Of a DNA stretch of 64,000 nucleotides, positions 55,994 through 63,072 are shown one piece after another; the first letter of the stretch is position 1; every line of letters begins with the position of its first letter. The position numbers and the translations under genes are program-made. The notes below the pieces were generated by a model, which saw nothing but the letters and a program-made list of their open reading frames with translations, was not told where the DNA came from and made no database searches. Source of the stretch: Thermoplasmatales archaeon (lineage in GTDB: Archaea > Thermoplasmatota > Thermoplasmata > Thermoplasmatales > Thermoplasmataceae); NCBI GenBank assembly GCA_016806715.1, contig CP060531.1:641966-705965 (forward strand), in the 5' to 3' direction.

Positions 55994-56743
55994 ATGCTAC
56001 TCATAAGTAGCTCCTCAGGGATGGTTACATTTTTAACCACGGTTATAGTTATTGTTATTATGATAATCAGGGAGGTCGAATTCCTGGACCAGCGATTCGT
56101 TGTCAGGAAACCAGCAGGAAAGGTTCAGCAGGCAGTTTCTGCCATCACGGTTAAAGCTGCCAATGCACCGCAATACGGAAAAAACGTAGTCTCGTATACC
56201 TTGAATAATAGCTCCAGCAAATACACTGCATGCGTGCTTTACAGGGGGGTAAAGAATATATCGCCCCCATATTATTTTGGAAATGCATTTTATGCTGTCT
56301 ACACTGGAAAGATCAACGGACAGTCCTCTGCCTTCTGGCTCGCTTCAGATATTGTTTCGGCTGCCACGCCATCCGGGCCAGGATCAAGCTATGCACTTGC
56401 CCCATTGAATATCGGAACCGGAAAGGACCTGGCATGCTTTGTTTTTGGTATCCCTCCTGGATCGACAGTGGAGATACTTGAAGGAGGCATACCCGACGCC
56501 TCCCAGATCAATCCCCTCATACCCTATGAGGTGGTACCTGGCATTCCGGGAGACTTCTGCATAGCATACAACGAACAGGCAGTAAAACAGTACATACTCC
56601 AGACGGGATACAGCGTTACCCCTCCAGCGAACCCCTTCACGGAGAAGACTGTCCTCCTGAACCCCACGCAGAAGGGTGTACCGGAGAATGAGATATACAG
56701 CGGGCAGAATGTAACAGCCGGCAGTTGCGATCGAACTCAGTAG
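55994..56743 (+). CDS. Membrane-anchored exported protein, unknown
   Basis: A 249-residue protein that I do not recognise. One N-terminal membrane helix (about residues 10-25, MVTFLTTVIVIVIMII) is followed by a Gly/Pro/Ser/Thr-rich beta-type ectodomain with an N-glycosylation-like NNSSS and NVT. Three or four cysteines could form disulfides. The short N-terminus and hydrophobic helix resemble pilin or archaellin-like precursors loosely, but no prepilin cleavage site (Gly/Ala before the helix with a following Glu at +5) is clear. It stands alone between the S9 peptidase and rps2. Confidence 0.65.
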   Translation: MLLISSSSGMVTFLTTVIVIVIMIIREVEFLDQRFVVRKPAGKVQQAVSAITVKAANAPQYGKNVVSYTLNNSSSKYTACVLYRGVKNISPPYYFGNAFYAVYTGKINGQSSAFWLASDIVSAATPSGPGSSYALAPLNIGTGKDLACFVFGIPPGSTVEILEGGIPDASQINPLIPYEVVPGIPGDFCIAYNEQAVKQYILQTGYSVTPPANPFTEKTVLLNPTQKGVPENEIYSGQNVTAGSCDRTQ

Positions 56744-56985
56744 AGCCTAAAGAAAATGGGACATTAGCATTTTTCCATTGTCGGGCAAAGAAGAACAATC
56801 CTTGGAAGCATTTACTTTGGCTCGCTTCATAGTGACTTGGTCAGGCTGATGCGTTTAATTCCGTTCCATTTCATAATCCGCTATTAGTGAACATGGCCTG
56901 AAAATTCGAATGACCGGGTACACAGAATACAATAATAAATATATGTGATCGAAATATCACCCATTGCGTATTAATTAAAGGTGCT

Positions 56986-57591
56986 TTGATGAATTCAGAA
57001 GAGTTGTTGATTCCAGAGGAAGAATACCAGAAATCGGGCGTCCATATTGGAACTCAAGTGAAATCCAAGGACATGAAAGATTACATTTTCAAGATCAGAG
57101 ATGATGGACTGTACATTCTTAACATTAAGATGACCAACAGCATCCTGATCACTGCTGGCAAGATGCTGGCAAGATTCAGTCCCTCTGACATACTTGTTGT
57201 TGCACAGAGACAGTATGCGTTCAGGCCGGTATCGAAATTCTCCGAAGTTGTTAGATCATCCAGCATTGTAGGAAGATTCATTCCGGGAACCCTCACCAAC
57301 CCCCAGCTTGGAAGCTACAAGGAGGCAAAGGTCATTATAGCAACCGATCCTCTTGCAGACACGCAGGCAGTCAAGGAAGCAAAGAAGATAGGCGTTCCAA
57401 TAATTGCGCTCTGCGATGCAAATAACAAGACGGATTTCGTGGACCTCATAATACCGACGAATAACAAGGGGAGGAGGTCATTGGCCGTGATATACTGGCT
57501 GCTGGCGAGGGAAATCCTGAAGAATCGCGGTGAAATATCAAGCTACTCCGAGTTCAAGTACACAATAGATGACTTTGAGGCACAGGTCTAA
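56986..57591 (+). CDS. rps2: Ribosomal protein S2
   Basis: A 201-residue archaeal S2/SA. Diagnostic strings are EYQKSGVHIGTQVKSKDMKDYIFKIRDDGLYILNI, RFIPGTLTNPQLGSYKEAKVIIATDPLADTQAVKEAKKIGVPIIALCDANN and DLIIPTNNKGRRSLAVIYWLLAREIL. GGTG lies upstream of the ATG. It is not preceded here by its usual S9/RNAP cluster neighbours. Confidence 0.96.
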   Translation: MMNSEELLIPEEEYQKSGVHIGTQVKSKDMKDYIFKIRDDGLYILNIKMTNSILITAGKMLARFSPSDILVVAQRQYAFRPVSKFSEVVRSSSIVGRFIPGTLTNPQLGSYKEAKVIIATDPLADTQAVKEAKKIGVPIIALCDANNKTDFVDLIIPTNNKGRRSLAVIYWLLAREILKNRGEISSYSEFKYTIDDFEAQV

Positions 57592-57600
57592 TCCGCCCCT

Positions 57601-57613
57601 AAAAATTTTTTTT
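57601..57613. terminator. Bidirectional A5T8 terminator between rps2 and endA
   Basis: aaaaatttttttt lies between the convergent rps2 and endA genes (the last two T fall in the endA stop codon). A T-run is presented to polymerases from either side: eight T rightward, five T leftward. Confidence 0.55.
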
Positions 57614-58541
57614 ACATTTTCGAAAAAAAGTCAAGTATCCGGGATATTGAAATGTATTCAACTTTCCCCTGATACAAACCCGCGAACAGCATTGATTTTC
57701 TCACACCGTGGGAAAGCCTTACTGCCCTGCTGATCCTGTACCACTGATCTGCTTCATCCATGACGTGAACCAGGTATTCCGCATGATCGGACATGCTTTT
57801 CCTGTAGGCCCTGAAATTAGCGCCGTACTTGAAACCGGTCCTGACAATCAACTTGCGCCTGACAAGATCCTCGTATACTGTATTTGCGATCTCGCCGGTA
57901 CCATCCGCCCGGACTTGCTCACCTGCAAGGATGTGTTTCGCCTCCATATCTGTCAGGACAATCTTGTCCGAGAACCTGGAACCCAGCCATTCCAGTCCGG
58001 GTGCCTGGTCCACAAAAAATATGCCACCAGACTGGCTCATCGACCCCGCTGCAGGCCATGAAATTGTAACCTCTCCGAGGGGGTCTGACCGGACCGTGGA
58101 AAAAAGCGTGATGTCGCCTTCATCATCAATCGTTGAATACAGCGCAGGAGCAGTGTCCGCGAGTTCCTCAAATGTGACTGTTGAATTCTCCCCCATCACC
58201 CTCAGTACATTGCCCGCTTTACGGTCGTTCTTCCTGCCGAACATCAGGACTCGGTTGTCCCGCCTAACGTACATTCCCTTGGACTTGAGGTAAAAGTACG
58301 TTCTGAAGGTATCAAAATCATCACGGTCGGTTATGAAAGCATCAAGAATCGTGCCAGTTTCCCTGAAATGCACATTTTCAGGAATTATCCTCCCGGTAAA
58401 ATAAAGGAACATCGCCTCGTACGGTTCAAGAAAAAGGGTGTCCTCAAGAACTTTTCCCACCCTGTATTTTCCATTCAGGTAAGAGGGGCTCCTGTTCCCG
58501 GAAATCTGGAAGGTGATAGGATTGCAGACGGCCCTAGGCAT
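57612..58541 (-). CDS. endA: tRNA splicing endonuclease, fused two-repeat (alpha2) type
   Basis: A 309-residue EndA made of two tandem repeats, as in the homodimeric archaeal class. The C-terminal active repeat has GFKYGANFRAY (catalytic Tyr), DHAEYLVHV (His) and LSHGVRKSML (Lys), the full triad. The N-terminal repeat (about residues 20-160) is the structural copy and lacks the triad. The ATG at 58541 overlaps the GTPase gene's stop by eight bases and is preceded by a purine-rich ribosome-binding site; a longer frame to 58583 would overlap further and is rejected. It cuts introns from pre-tRNA at bulge-helix-bulge sites. Confidence 0.93.
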   Translation of the reverse strand: MPRAVCNPITFQISGNRSPSYLNGKYRVGKVLEDTLFLEPYEAMFLYFTGRIIPENVHFRETGTILDAFITDRDDFDTFRTYFYLKSKGMYVRRDNRVLMFGRKNDRKAGNVLRVMGENSTVTFEELADTAPALYSTIDDEGDITLFSTVRSDPLGEVTISWPAAGSMSQSGGIFFVDQAPGLEWLGSRFSDKIVLTDMEAKHILAGEQVRADGTGEIANTVYEDLVRRKLIVRTGFKYGANFRAYRKSMSDHAEYLVHVMDEADQWYRISRAVRLSHGVRKSMLFAGLYQGKVEYISISRILDFFSKM

Positions 58542-59064
58542 CCTTCTTCCTCTTTGCATAAAATCTCTTAAGGAGCTCGTCAATGACGTATTTCATCATT
58601 TCATTCACAGATAGGGCGTCCTTGGAAGAAACAAAAAAGTACCTGATGCCGTGCTTCTTCTCCAGTTCCTGGAAATCCTCGTCCCAGAGAACAGCCTCAT
58701 ATTTCCGGTCAAGTTTTGTCCCAACAGCTATCCTGACTGACAATGACTTTGATCTGTCCAGCCCGTCGAGAATCGAATCGACCTCGGACAGGGATTTCCT
58801 GTTCGTGAGATCAGCAGTCGCGATTATAGCATTTGACCCGGAAACGAGTTTTTCAGCTTCTGCCCCGTCTTCAGACTCAATGAACAGAAGGTCGGCATTT
58901 ACCTTATTTCCCATGTAATCAAGAATCATTTTTTTTCTAGCTACCTGTTTCCTTAACCCTATAGCGGAATCAGAGTCGTATACAATCCGGGATATCAGCG
59001 AGCTTTTACCGGTTCCAACCGGTCCGATTATGCTGATTTTCCATGTAACTCTATCCGCTTCCAT
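58534..59064 (-). CDS. Ras/Rab/Rag-like small GTPase
   Basis: A 176-residue P-loop GTPase: G1 IIGPVGTGKSSLISRIV, a G3 region where the usual DTAGQE is LLFIESEDGAEAEKL, G4 GTKLDRKYEAV (TKxD form) and G5 FVSSKD. The fold and length match small Ras-superfamily GTPases found in archaea, but the switch II motif is unusual, lacking the glutamine. It is translationally coupled to endA. A TATA-like ttataat (minus reading) sits about 24 bases before the ATG. Function is unknown. Confidence 0.82.
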   Translation of the reverse strand: MEADRVTWKISIIGPVGTGKSSLISRIVYDSDSAIGLRKQVARKKMILDYMGNKVNADLLFIESEDGAEAEKLVSGSNAIIATADLTNRKSLSEVDSILDGLDRSKSLSVRIAVGTKLDRKYEAVLWDEDFQELEKKHGIRYFFVSSKDALSVNEMMKYVIDELLKRFYAKRKKDA

Positions 59065-59187
59065 CCGGGTTTGATTTCTAGGATTATAAAATACTTTTTC
59101 ATTGAATTTTGCTTATTTCATAGGTTTCATTGCATTTTGCGATTGGTTACTTTTATTAGAGTATATGCAATATTAGGTGTGATAGTT

Positions 59188-60402
59188 ATGAATTTCAAGT
59201 TTTCGCAGCTTGTTGGATATATGAAACCATCTGAAATAAGGGAGCTTTTGAAATTTGCATCATCCCCGAACCTTATTTCACTTGGAGGCGGAATGCCAAA
59301 TCCGGAAACATTCCCGATTGATGAGATTCAGGAAATCATTGCATATGTGCTAAAAAATTCTGGAAAATATGCCCTGCAGTATGGAAATACCGGAGGACTG
59401 AACGAACTAAGGACGGAGATAAAGAAGCTCATTAAGGGCACTGAAAACATAGATTCTGAAGAGAAGGGCATAATTGTTACCTCCGGCTCACAGCAGGCCC
59501 TTTATGCAATCGGAAAGATTTTTGTCTCCCCGGGAGAAACGGCAATAACAGAAGCACCGACATATGTTGGTGCAATATCTGCCTTTAACGCCAACGGCGT
59601 TGATATGCAGGGCATTCCGATGGATGAGAACGGGATGCGTATTGACCTCCTGGAAAAGAAGCTTGTTGAACTCAAGGGAAAGGAAATAAAGCCGAAATTC
59701 ATTTACACAATACCGAATTTCCAGAATCCGGCCGGATATACCATGTCCCTGGAACGGAGGAAGAGGCTCCTGGAGATTTCAAACGAGAATGAGATTCCCA
59801 TAATAGAAGACAACCCGTATGGAGAACTCAGGTACCACGGGCAGAGAATCCCAACGATAAGAAGTCTCGACAAGGAAGGAAACGTCATCTATCTGGGAAC
59901 ATTGTCAAAGGTCATGACACCGGGCTTGAGGATTGGATACACCGTCGGCCCGGTCAGCGTGATAGATAAGATAAACGTCCTGAAGCAGGCACTCGATCTT
60001 GCAACAAACACCCTTTCTCAGTACATTGCCTATGAATACCTTAGCCGCGGGGTAATATACAAGCAGATTCCCAAGACCATAGAACTTTACAGCAGGAAGC
60101 TGACTCTCATGCTCAAGGCCCTTGATGAATATTTCCCGGAAGGATCGTCCTGGTCCAAGCCAAATGGCGGAATGTTTATCTGGGCAACGTTAGATGAAAG
60201 CATAGATACAACAGCCATGGTCGGCAGGGCAATAAAGAACAACGTTGCCTATGTGAGCGGTTCGGCATTTTATCCGAAGGGAGAGAAGAAGAACAACATG
60301 AGGCTCAATTTCACATACCCGGAAGATGAACAGATACCTGTGGCAATTGAGAGGCTCTCCAAGGTTATTAAAGAAGAAGAGACAATCGCAGAAACCAAGT
60401 GA
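59188..60402 (+). CDS. PLP-dependent aminotransferase, LysN/2-aminoadipate type
   Basis: A 404-residue fold-type I aminotransferase of subclass I related to LysN and archaeal aromatic/aminoadipate aminotransferases. Marks are ISLGGGMPNPETFP, YGNTGGLNELRTEI, TIPNFQNPAGYTMSLERRKRLLEI, IIEDNPYGELRYHG and YLGTLSKVMTPGLRIGYTVGP with the PLP lysine. The substrate range (2-aminoadipate, aromatic, branched-chain) cannot be settled. ATG 59188, with an upstream AGGTG ribosome-binding site, is preferred to a frame open from 59071 that adds 39 hydrophobic residues overlapping the divergent GTPase promoter. Confidence 0.93.
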   Translation: MNFKFSQLVGYMKPSEIRELLKFASSPNLISLGGGMPNPETFPIDEIQEIIAYVLKNSGKYALQYGNTGGLNELRTEIKKLIKGTENIDSEEKGIIVTSGSQQALYAIGKIFVSPGETAITEAPTYVGAISAFNANGVDMQGIPMDENGMRIDLLEKKLVELKGKEIKPKFIYTIPNFQNPAGYTMSLERRKRLLEISNENEIPIIEDNPYGELRYHGQRIPTIRSLDKEGNVIYLGTLSKVMTPGLRIGYTVGPVSVIDKINVLKQALDLATNTLSQYIAYEYLSRGVIYKQIPKTIELYSRKLTLMLKALDEYFPEGSSWSKPNGGMFIWATLDESIDTTAMVGRAIKNNVAYVSGSAFYPKGEKKNNMRLNFTYPEDEQIPVAIERLSKVIKEEETIAETK

Positions 60403-60403
60403 A

Positions 60404-60625
60404 TCAGTGAGTAAAACCGTGGGCCCAGAGGTCCACGAGAATTCCCATTGAAAATGCGATTATCAGAAGGGAAAGTATGCTTATTGCAATGTTACCATAG
60501 GTTAAAAAGAAGATAACCAGGGAAACAATGGCGATGCCCAATAGCCCATACAGATCATGCGCCTGTCCGGTAAGAAATGCGGAGATCATTCTCCTGTTGA
60601 CTTTCATCTGGCTTCTAAGACTCAT
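60404..60625 (-). CDS. Small two-TM membrane protein
   Basis: A 73-residue protein with a basic N-terminus (SLRSQMKVNRRMI) and two predicted helices (about residues 27-44 and 48-65), ending LWAHGFTH. An ATG at 60625 is used rather than a TTG three codons upstream; cttaaatta-type sequence lies about 29 bases before it. It ends one base from the convergent aminotransferase stop. No family recognised. Confidence 0.6.
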   Translation of the reverse strand: MSLRSQMKVNRRMISAFLTGQAHDLYGLLGIAIVSLVIFFLTYGNIAISILSLLIIAFSMGILVDLWAHGFTH

Positions 60626-60769
60626 TTTACGCAACTAAAAATGTGCGGACTTAATTTAAGTTTTCGCTTATTGTGTCGTTCTGCGAAATTTCACCACGGG
60701 ATCGCGAGAACGAATCCGATCCTTTAATGTTCCTATCTCGTTAAAGTCGTGGTATTGCAGCATGGCCGC

Positions 60770-60949
60770 TCATCGACGGAAATCCCTGGATGAGCTGATA
60801 ACGACACAGCGCGATGTCTTGCCGCAGGATGGACAGGTTGCCTCCACCTTTCCGGTTAATATGCCGGATACTGAGAATTTGTCATCAGCTGCGGAAATAA
60901 ATTCGTGGCCGCAGATTGTGCACCTTAACCATCTTGATTTTGTCTTCAT
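60770..60949 (-). CDS. Small zinc-ribbon protein
   Basis: A 59-residue protein with two zinc knuckles, LRCTICGHEF and ATCPSCGKTS, 25 residues apart, giving a four-cysteine zinc ribbon with basic flanks, like many small archaeal nucleic-acid-binding ribbons. The ATG at 60949 is preferred; an upstream ATG at 60976 would add nine residues. A TATA-like atttatgc (minus reading) is about 25-33 bases before the ATG. A longer frame on the other strand is considered spurious because this one carries conserved motifs. Confidence 0.65.
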   Translation of the reverse strand: MKTKSRWLRCTICGHEFISAADDKFSVSGILTGKVEATCPSCGKTSRCVVISSSRDFRR

Positions 60950-61094
60950 CCTGGTTTTCAGGGCACCATTGTGCATAAATCTTCTGCATGGGTTCCCTAT
61001 TTACAAGGAGCATTGCTGCCCTGTTTCGGTTGAATGGTGCCGGTTCAGCGATCCTGGACAAAGCATTAATCATCGACCCTGAATTCACATAAAG

Positions 61095-62081
61095 ATGACA
61101 ACACTTGTGGGAGGAACGTTCAGCAGGATGCACAATGGGCACAGGGCCCTCCTTAAGGCAGCTATTGATACCGGCAAGCACGTTATCATTGGCCTCACCA
61201 CTGACAATTATACAAAGGGGAACAAGGACTATCCCCTGATACCATACAGCAGAAGAGAGAAGGCGGTACGGAGATTCATGGACCGGTACTCAGATAACTA
61301 TGAGATAGTCCCGCTTGATTCCCGAAGAGGCAATTCCGACACTGTGCAAGAGTACGACTGTATAGTAGTGTCTCCGGAAACCGAGCGATCTGCAATGGAG
61401 ATCAATAGCCGCAGGGTCGCAAAAGGACTTGACCCAATGAGGGTAATAGTGATACCTTATGTCCTTGCAGAGGATCTGTTTCCCGTCAGTTCATCCAGGA
61501 TTCTCTCCGGAGAGATTACACCCGGCGGCCGGAGGATCAAACCGGTAAGAATATCAGTTTCAACAGGTAACGATCTCAAGATGGATGCAGTAAAGAGGTA
61601 TCTATCCAGGTTCATGAAAAATACCAGCTTCAGGAAATTTACGGAATATGAGCTTCCAACAGAGCAACCATTCGGAGACGACACGGCAAAACTCGCAACA
61701 CAGCGGGCCATGAAAGGCCTTGATGATTTTGATTACTCCATCGGAATAGAGTCGGGGATCATTTTTAACCCGATGAACAACGCCTATTTCGACTTCCATT
61801 ACTGTTCAGTAATAGACAGGTATGGAAGGATCACAGTCGGGGTGAGCAGTGGGTTCCAGGTACCGGAAAATCTTATCGCCCTGACCAAGAGGGGGAAAAC
61901 GGAATCTGAGGCGTTTTTGAGCATATATGGTGAAAAGGACATCGGCCAGACATCGGGGATAATCGGCGCTATATCCGGAAACAGGGTCACAAGGGACGGA
62001 CTGATAGAGGAAAGCGTAAGGAACGCATTTGTGCCGAGATTTTCGCCGAACTACTTTCCTGAATTATTTTCTCCGCTGTGA
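61095..62081 (+). CDS. CoaD-type phosphopantetheine adenylyltransferase fused to a YjjX-type NTPase
   Basis: A 328-residue two-domain protein. Residues 1-150 are an archaeal phosphopantetheine adenylyltransferase: TLVGGTFSRMHNGHRALL with the HxGH signature, VIIGLTTDN and FPVSSSRILSGEI near the end of the domain, for dephospho-CoA synthesis. Residues 150-328 are an inosine/xanthosine triphosphatase-like domain: VSTGNDLKMDAVKRYL, EQPFGDDTAKLATQRA, YSIGIESGI, TSGIIGAISGNRVTRDGLIEESVRNAF. The fusion joins CoA synthesis with nucleotide-pool sanitation. A direct functional link is not known to me; each half looks intact. Confidence 0.9.
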   Translation: MTTLVGGTFSRMHNGHRALLKAAIDTGKHVIIGLTTDNYTKGNKDYPLIPYSRREKAVRRFMDRYSDNYEIVPLDSRRGNSDTVQEYDCIVVSPETERSAMEINSRRVAKGLDPMRVIVIPYVLAEDLFPVSSSRILSGEITPGGRRIKPVRISVSTGNDLKMDAVKRYLSRFMKNTSFRKFTEYELPTEQPFGDDTAKLATQRAMKGLDDFDYSIGIESGIIFNPMNNAYFDFHYCSVIDRYGRITVGVSSGFQVPENLIALTKRGKTESEAFLSIYGEKDIGQTSGIIGAISGNRVTRDGLIEESVRNAFVPRFSPNYFPELFSPL

Positions 62082-62129
62082 GATAATTGTTAAGTAGTGG
62101 TATTTTATTAATCAATTGGTGAAAATAAT

Positions 62130-62426
62130 ATGGTAACAAAAGAAGAAATACTGGAGGAACTCAAGGTCGTTTCCGATCCTGAAATTGGCATGGATATTGT
62201 TAATCTTGGCCTTGTTTATGACGTCCAGATCACCGGTGACCGCGTTTATATTAAGATGACAATGACGGCCCCTACCTGCCCGGTAACGCCGTGGATCCTG
62301 TCGGAGGCACAGAGGGTGGTGGAAAATATCAAGGGTGTTGAGGCCGCTGACGTGGAACTTGTCTGGGAACCGCAGTGGAACCCGAGTATGATGACAGATG
62401 AGGCCCGAGAGGCACTGAACATGTGA
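62130..62426 (+). CDS. DUF59/MIP18-family iron-sulfur assembly protein
   Basis: A 98-residue protein of the SufT/PaaD/MIP18 family: LKVVSDPEIGMDIVNLGLVYDVQI and TMTAPTCPVTPWILSEA with the conserved Cys. It probably helps deliver or assemble Fe-S clusters, for which ABCE1 and the FadH-like enzyme in this window would be clients (inference). It lies 48 bases after the CoaD fusion gene. Confidence 0.9.
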   Translation: MVTKEEILEELKVVSDPEIGMDIVNLGLVYDVQITGDRVYIKMTMTAPTCPVTPWILSEAQRVVENIKGVEAADVELVWEPQWNPSMMTDEAREALNM

Positions 62427-62477
62427 TCGCGTTCTCGTACTATTTATTGTCCAAGAAATTAATGGAATAAAAGCAGC

Positions 62478-62500
62478 TTTATATATACACTTTAAATAAA
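62478..62500 (+). promoter_or_regulatory. Tandem TATA-like boxes before the TBP gene
   Basis: tttatatata at 62478-62487 and tttaaataaa at 62491-62500 lie side by side. The second is centred about 24 bases before the ATG at 62518; the first is about 27 before an in-frame GTG at 62509. Two boxes in a gene encoding the TATA-binding protein raise the possibility of autoregulation. Confidence 0.55.
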
Positions 62501-62517
62501 GCTGACAAGTGACTTTT

Positions 62518-63072
62518 ATGAGTGAAAGAGAAAAGATCACAATTGAAAATATAGTTGCATCAACTTCACTGGCTGAACATCTGGATCTTAGCAGAATTGC
62601 TCTTGCCCTTGACGGATCGGAATATGAACCCGAGCAGTTTCCCGGCCTCATATACAGACTGCAGGAACCGAAGACTGCTGTTCTTATATTCCGTAGTGGC
62701 AAGGTAAACTGTACTGGGGCCAAGAATCTTGCAAATGTCCAGTTGACAATCCACACAATAATACAGAGGCTGAAAAAAGCCGGCGTCGAGGTTTATGACA
62801 GTCCTGAGATTGTCGTCCAGAACATTGTGGCTGTATACGATCTTGAAGCTGACCTGAACCTGACCGATATTGCAATGTCCCTTGGCCTTGAGAATGTAGA
62901 ATATGAACCCGAGCAGTTTCCCGGGCTTGTCTACAGGGTTGAGGAACCCAAGGTTGTGCTGCTCCTGTTCGGTTCCGGAAAAGTTGTCTGCACCGGAGCT
63001 AAGGAAGAGAGCGAAATAGAGCAGGCAGTAATAAAGGTCAAGAAAGAGCTCCAGAAAGTTGGCCTGATCTAG
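62518..63072 (+). CDS. tbp: TATA-box binding protein
   Basis: A 184-residue archaeal TBP built of two imperfect repeats of about 90 residues, each with EYEPEQFPGL followed by IYRLQEPKTAVLIF or VYRVEEPKVVLLLF and SGKVNCTGAK or SGKVVCTGAK. It nucleates pre-initiation complexes with TFB. The ATG at 62518 is chosen over a GTG three codons upstream. A 26-base stretch is identical in the two halves (62620-62645 and 62899-62924). The end overlaps the convergent truD by four bases. Confidence 0.97.
   Translation: MSEREKITIENIVASTSLAEHLDLSRIALALDGSEYEPEQFPGLIYRLQEPKTAVLIFRSGKVNCTGAKNLANVQLTIHTIIQRLKKAGVEVYDSPEIVVQNIVAVYDLEADLNLTDIAMSLGLENVEYEPEQFPGLVYRVEEPKVVLLLFGSGKVVCTGAKEESEIEQAVIKVKKELQKVGLI

Noticed and set aside
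60762..61082. Plus-strand open frame of 106 codons
   Set aside because: It is antisense to a protein with two zinc knuckles and has no recognisable features of its own.
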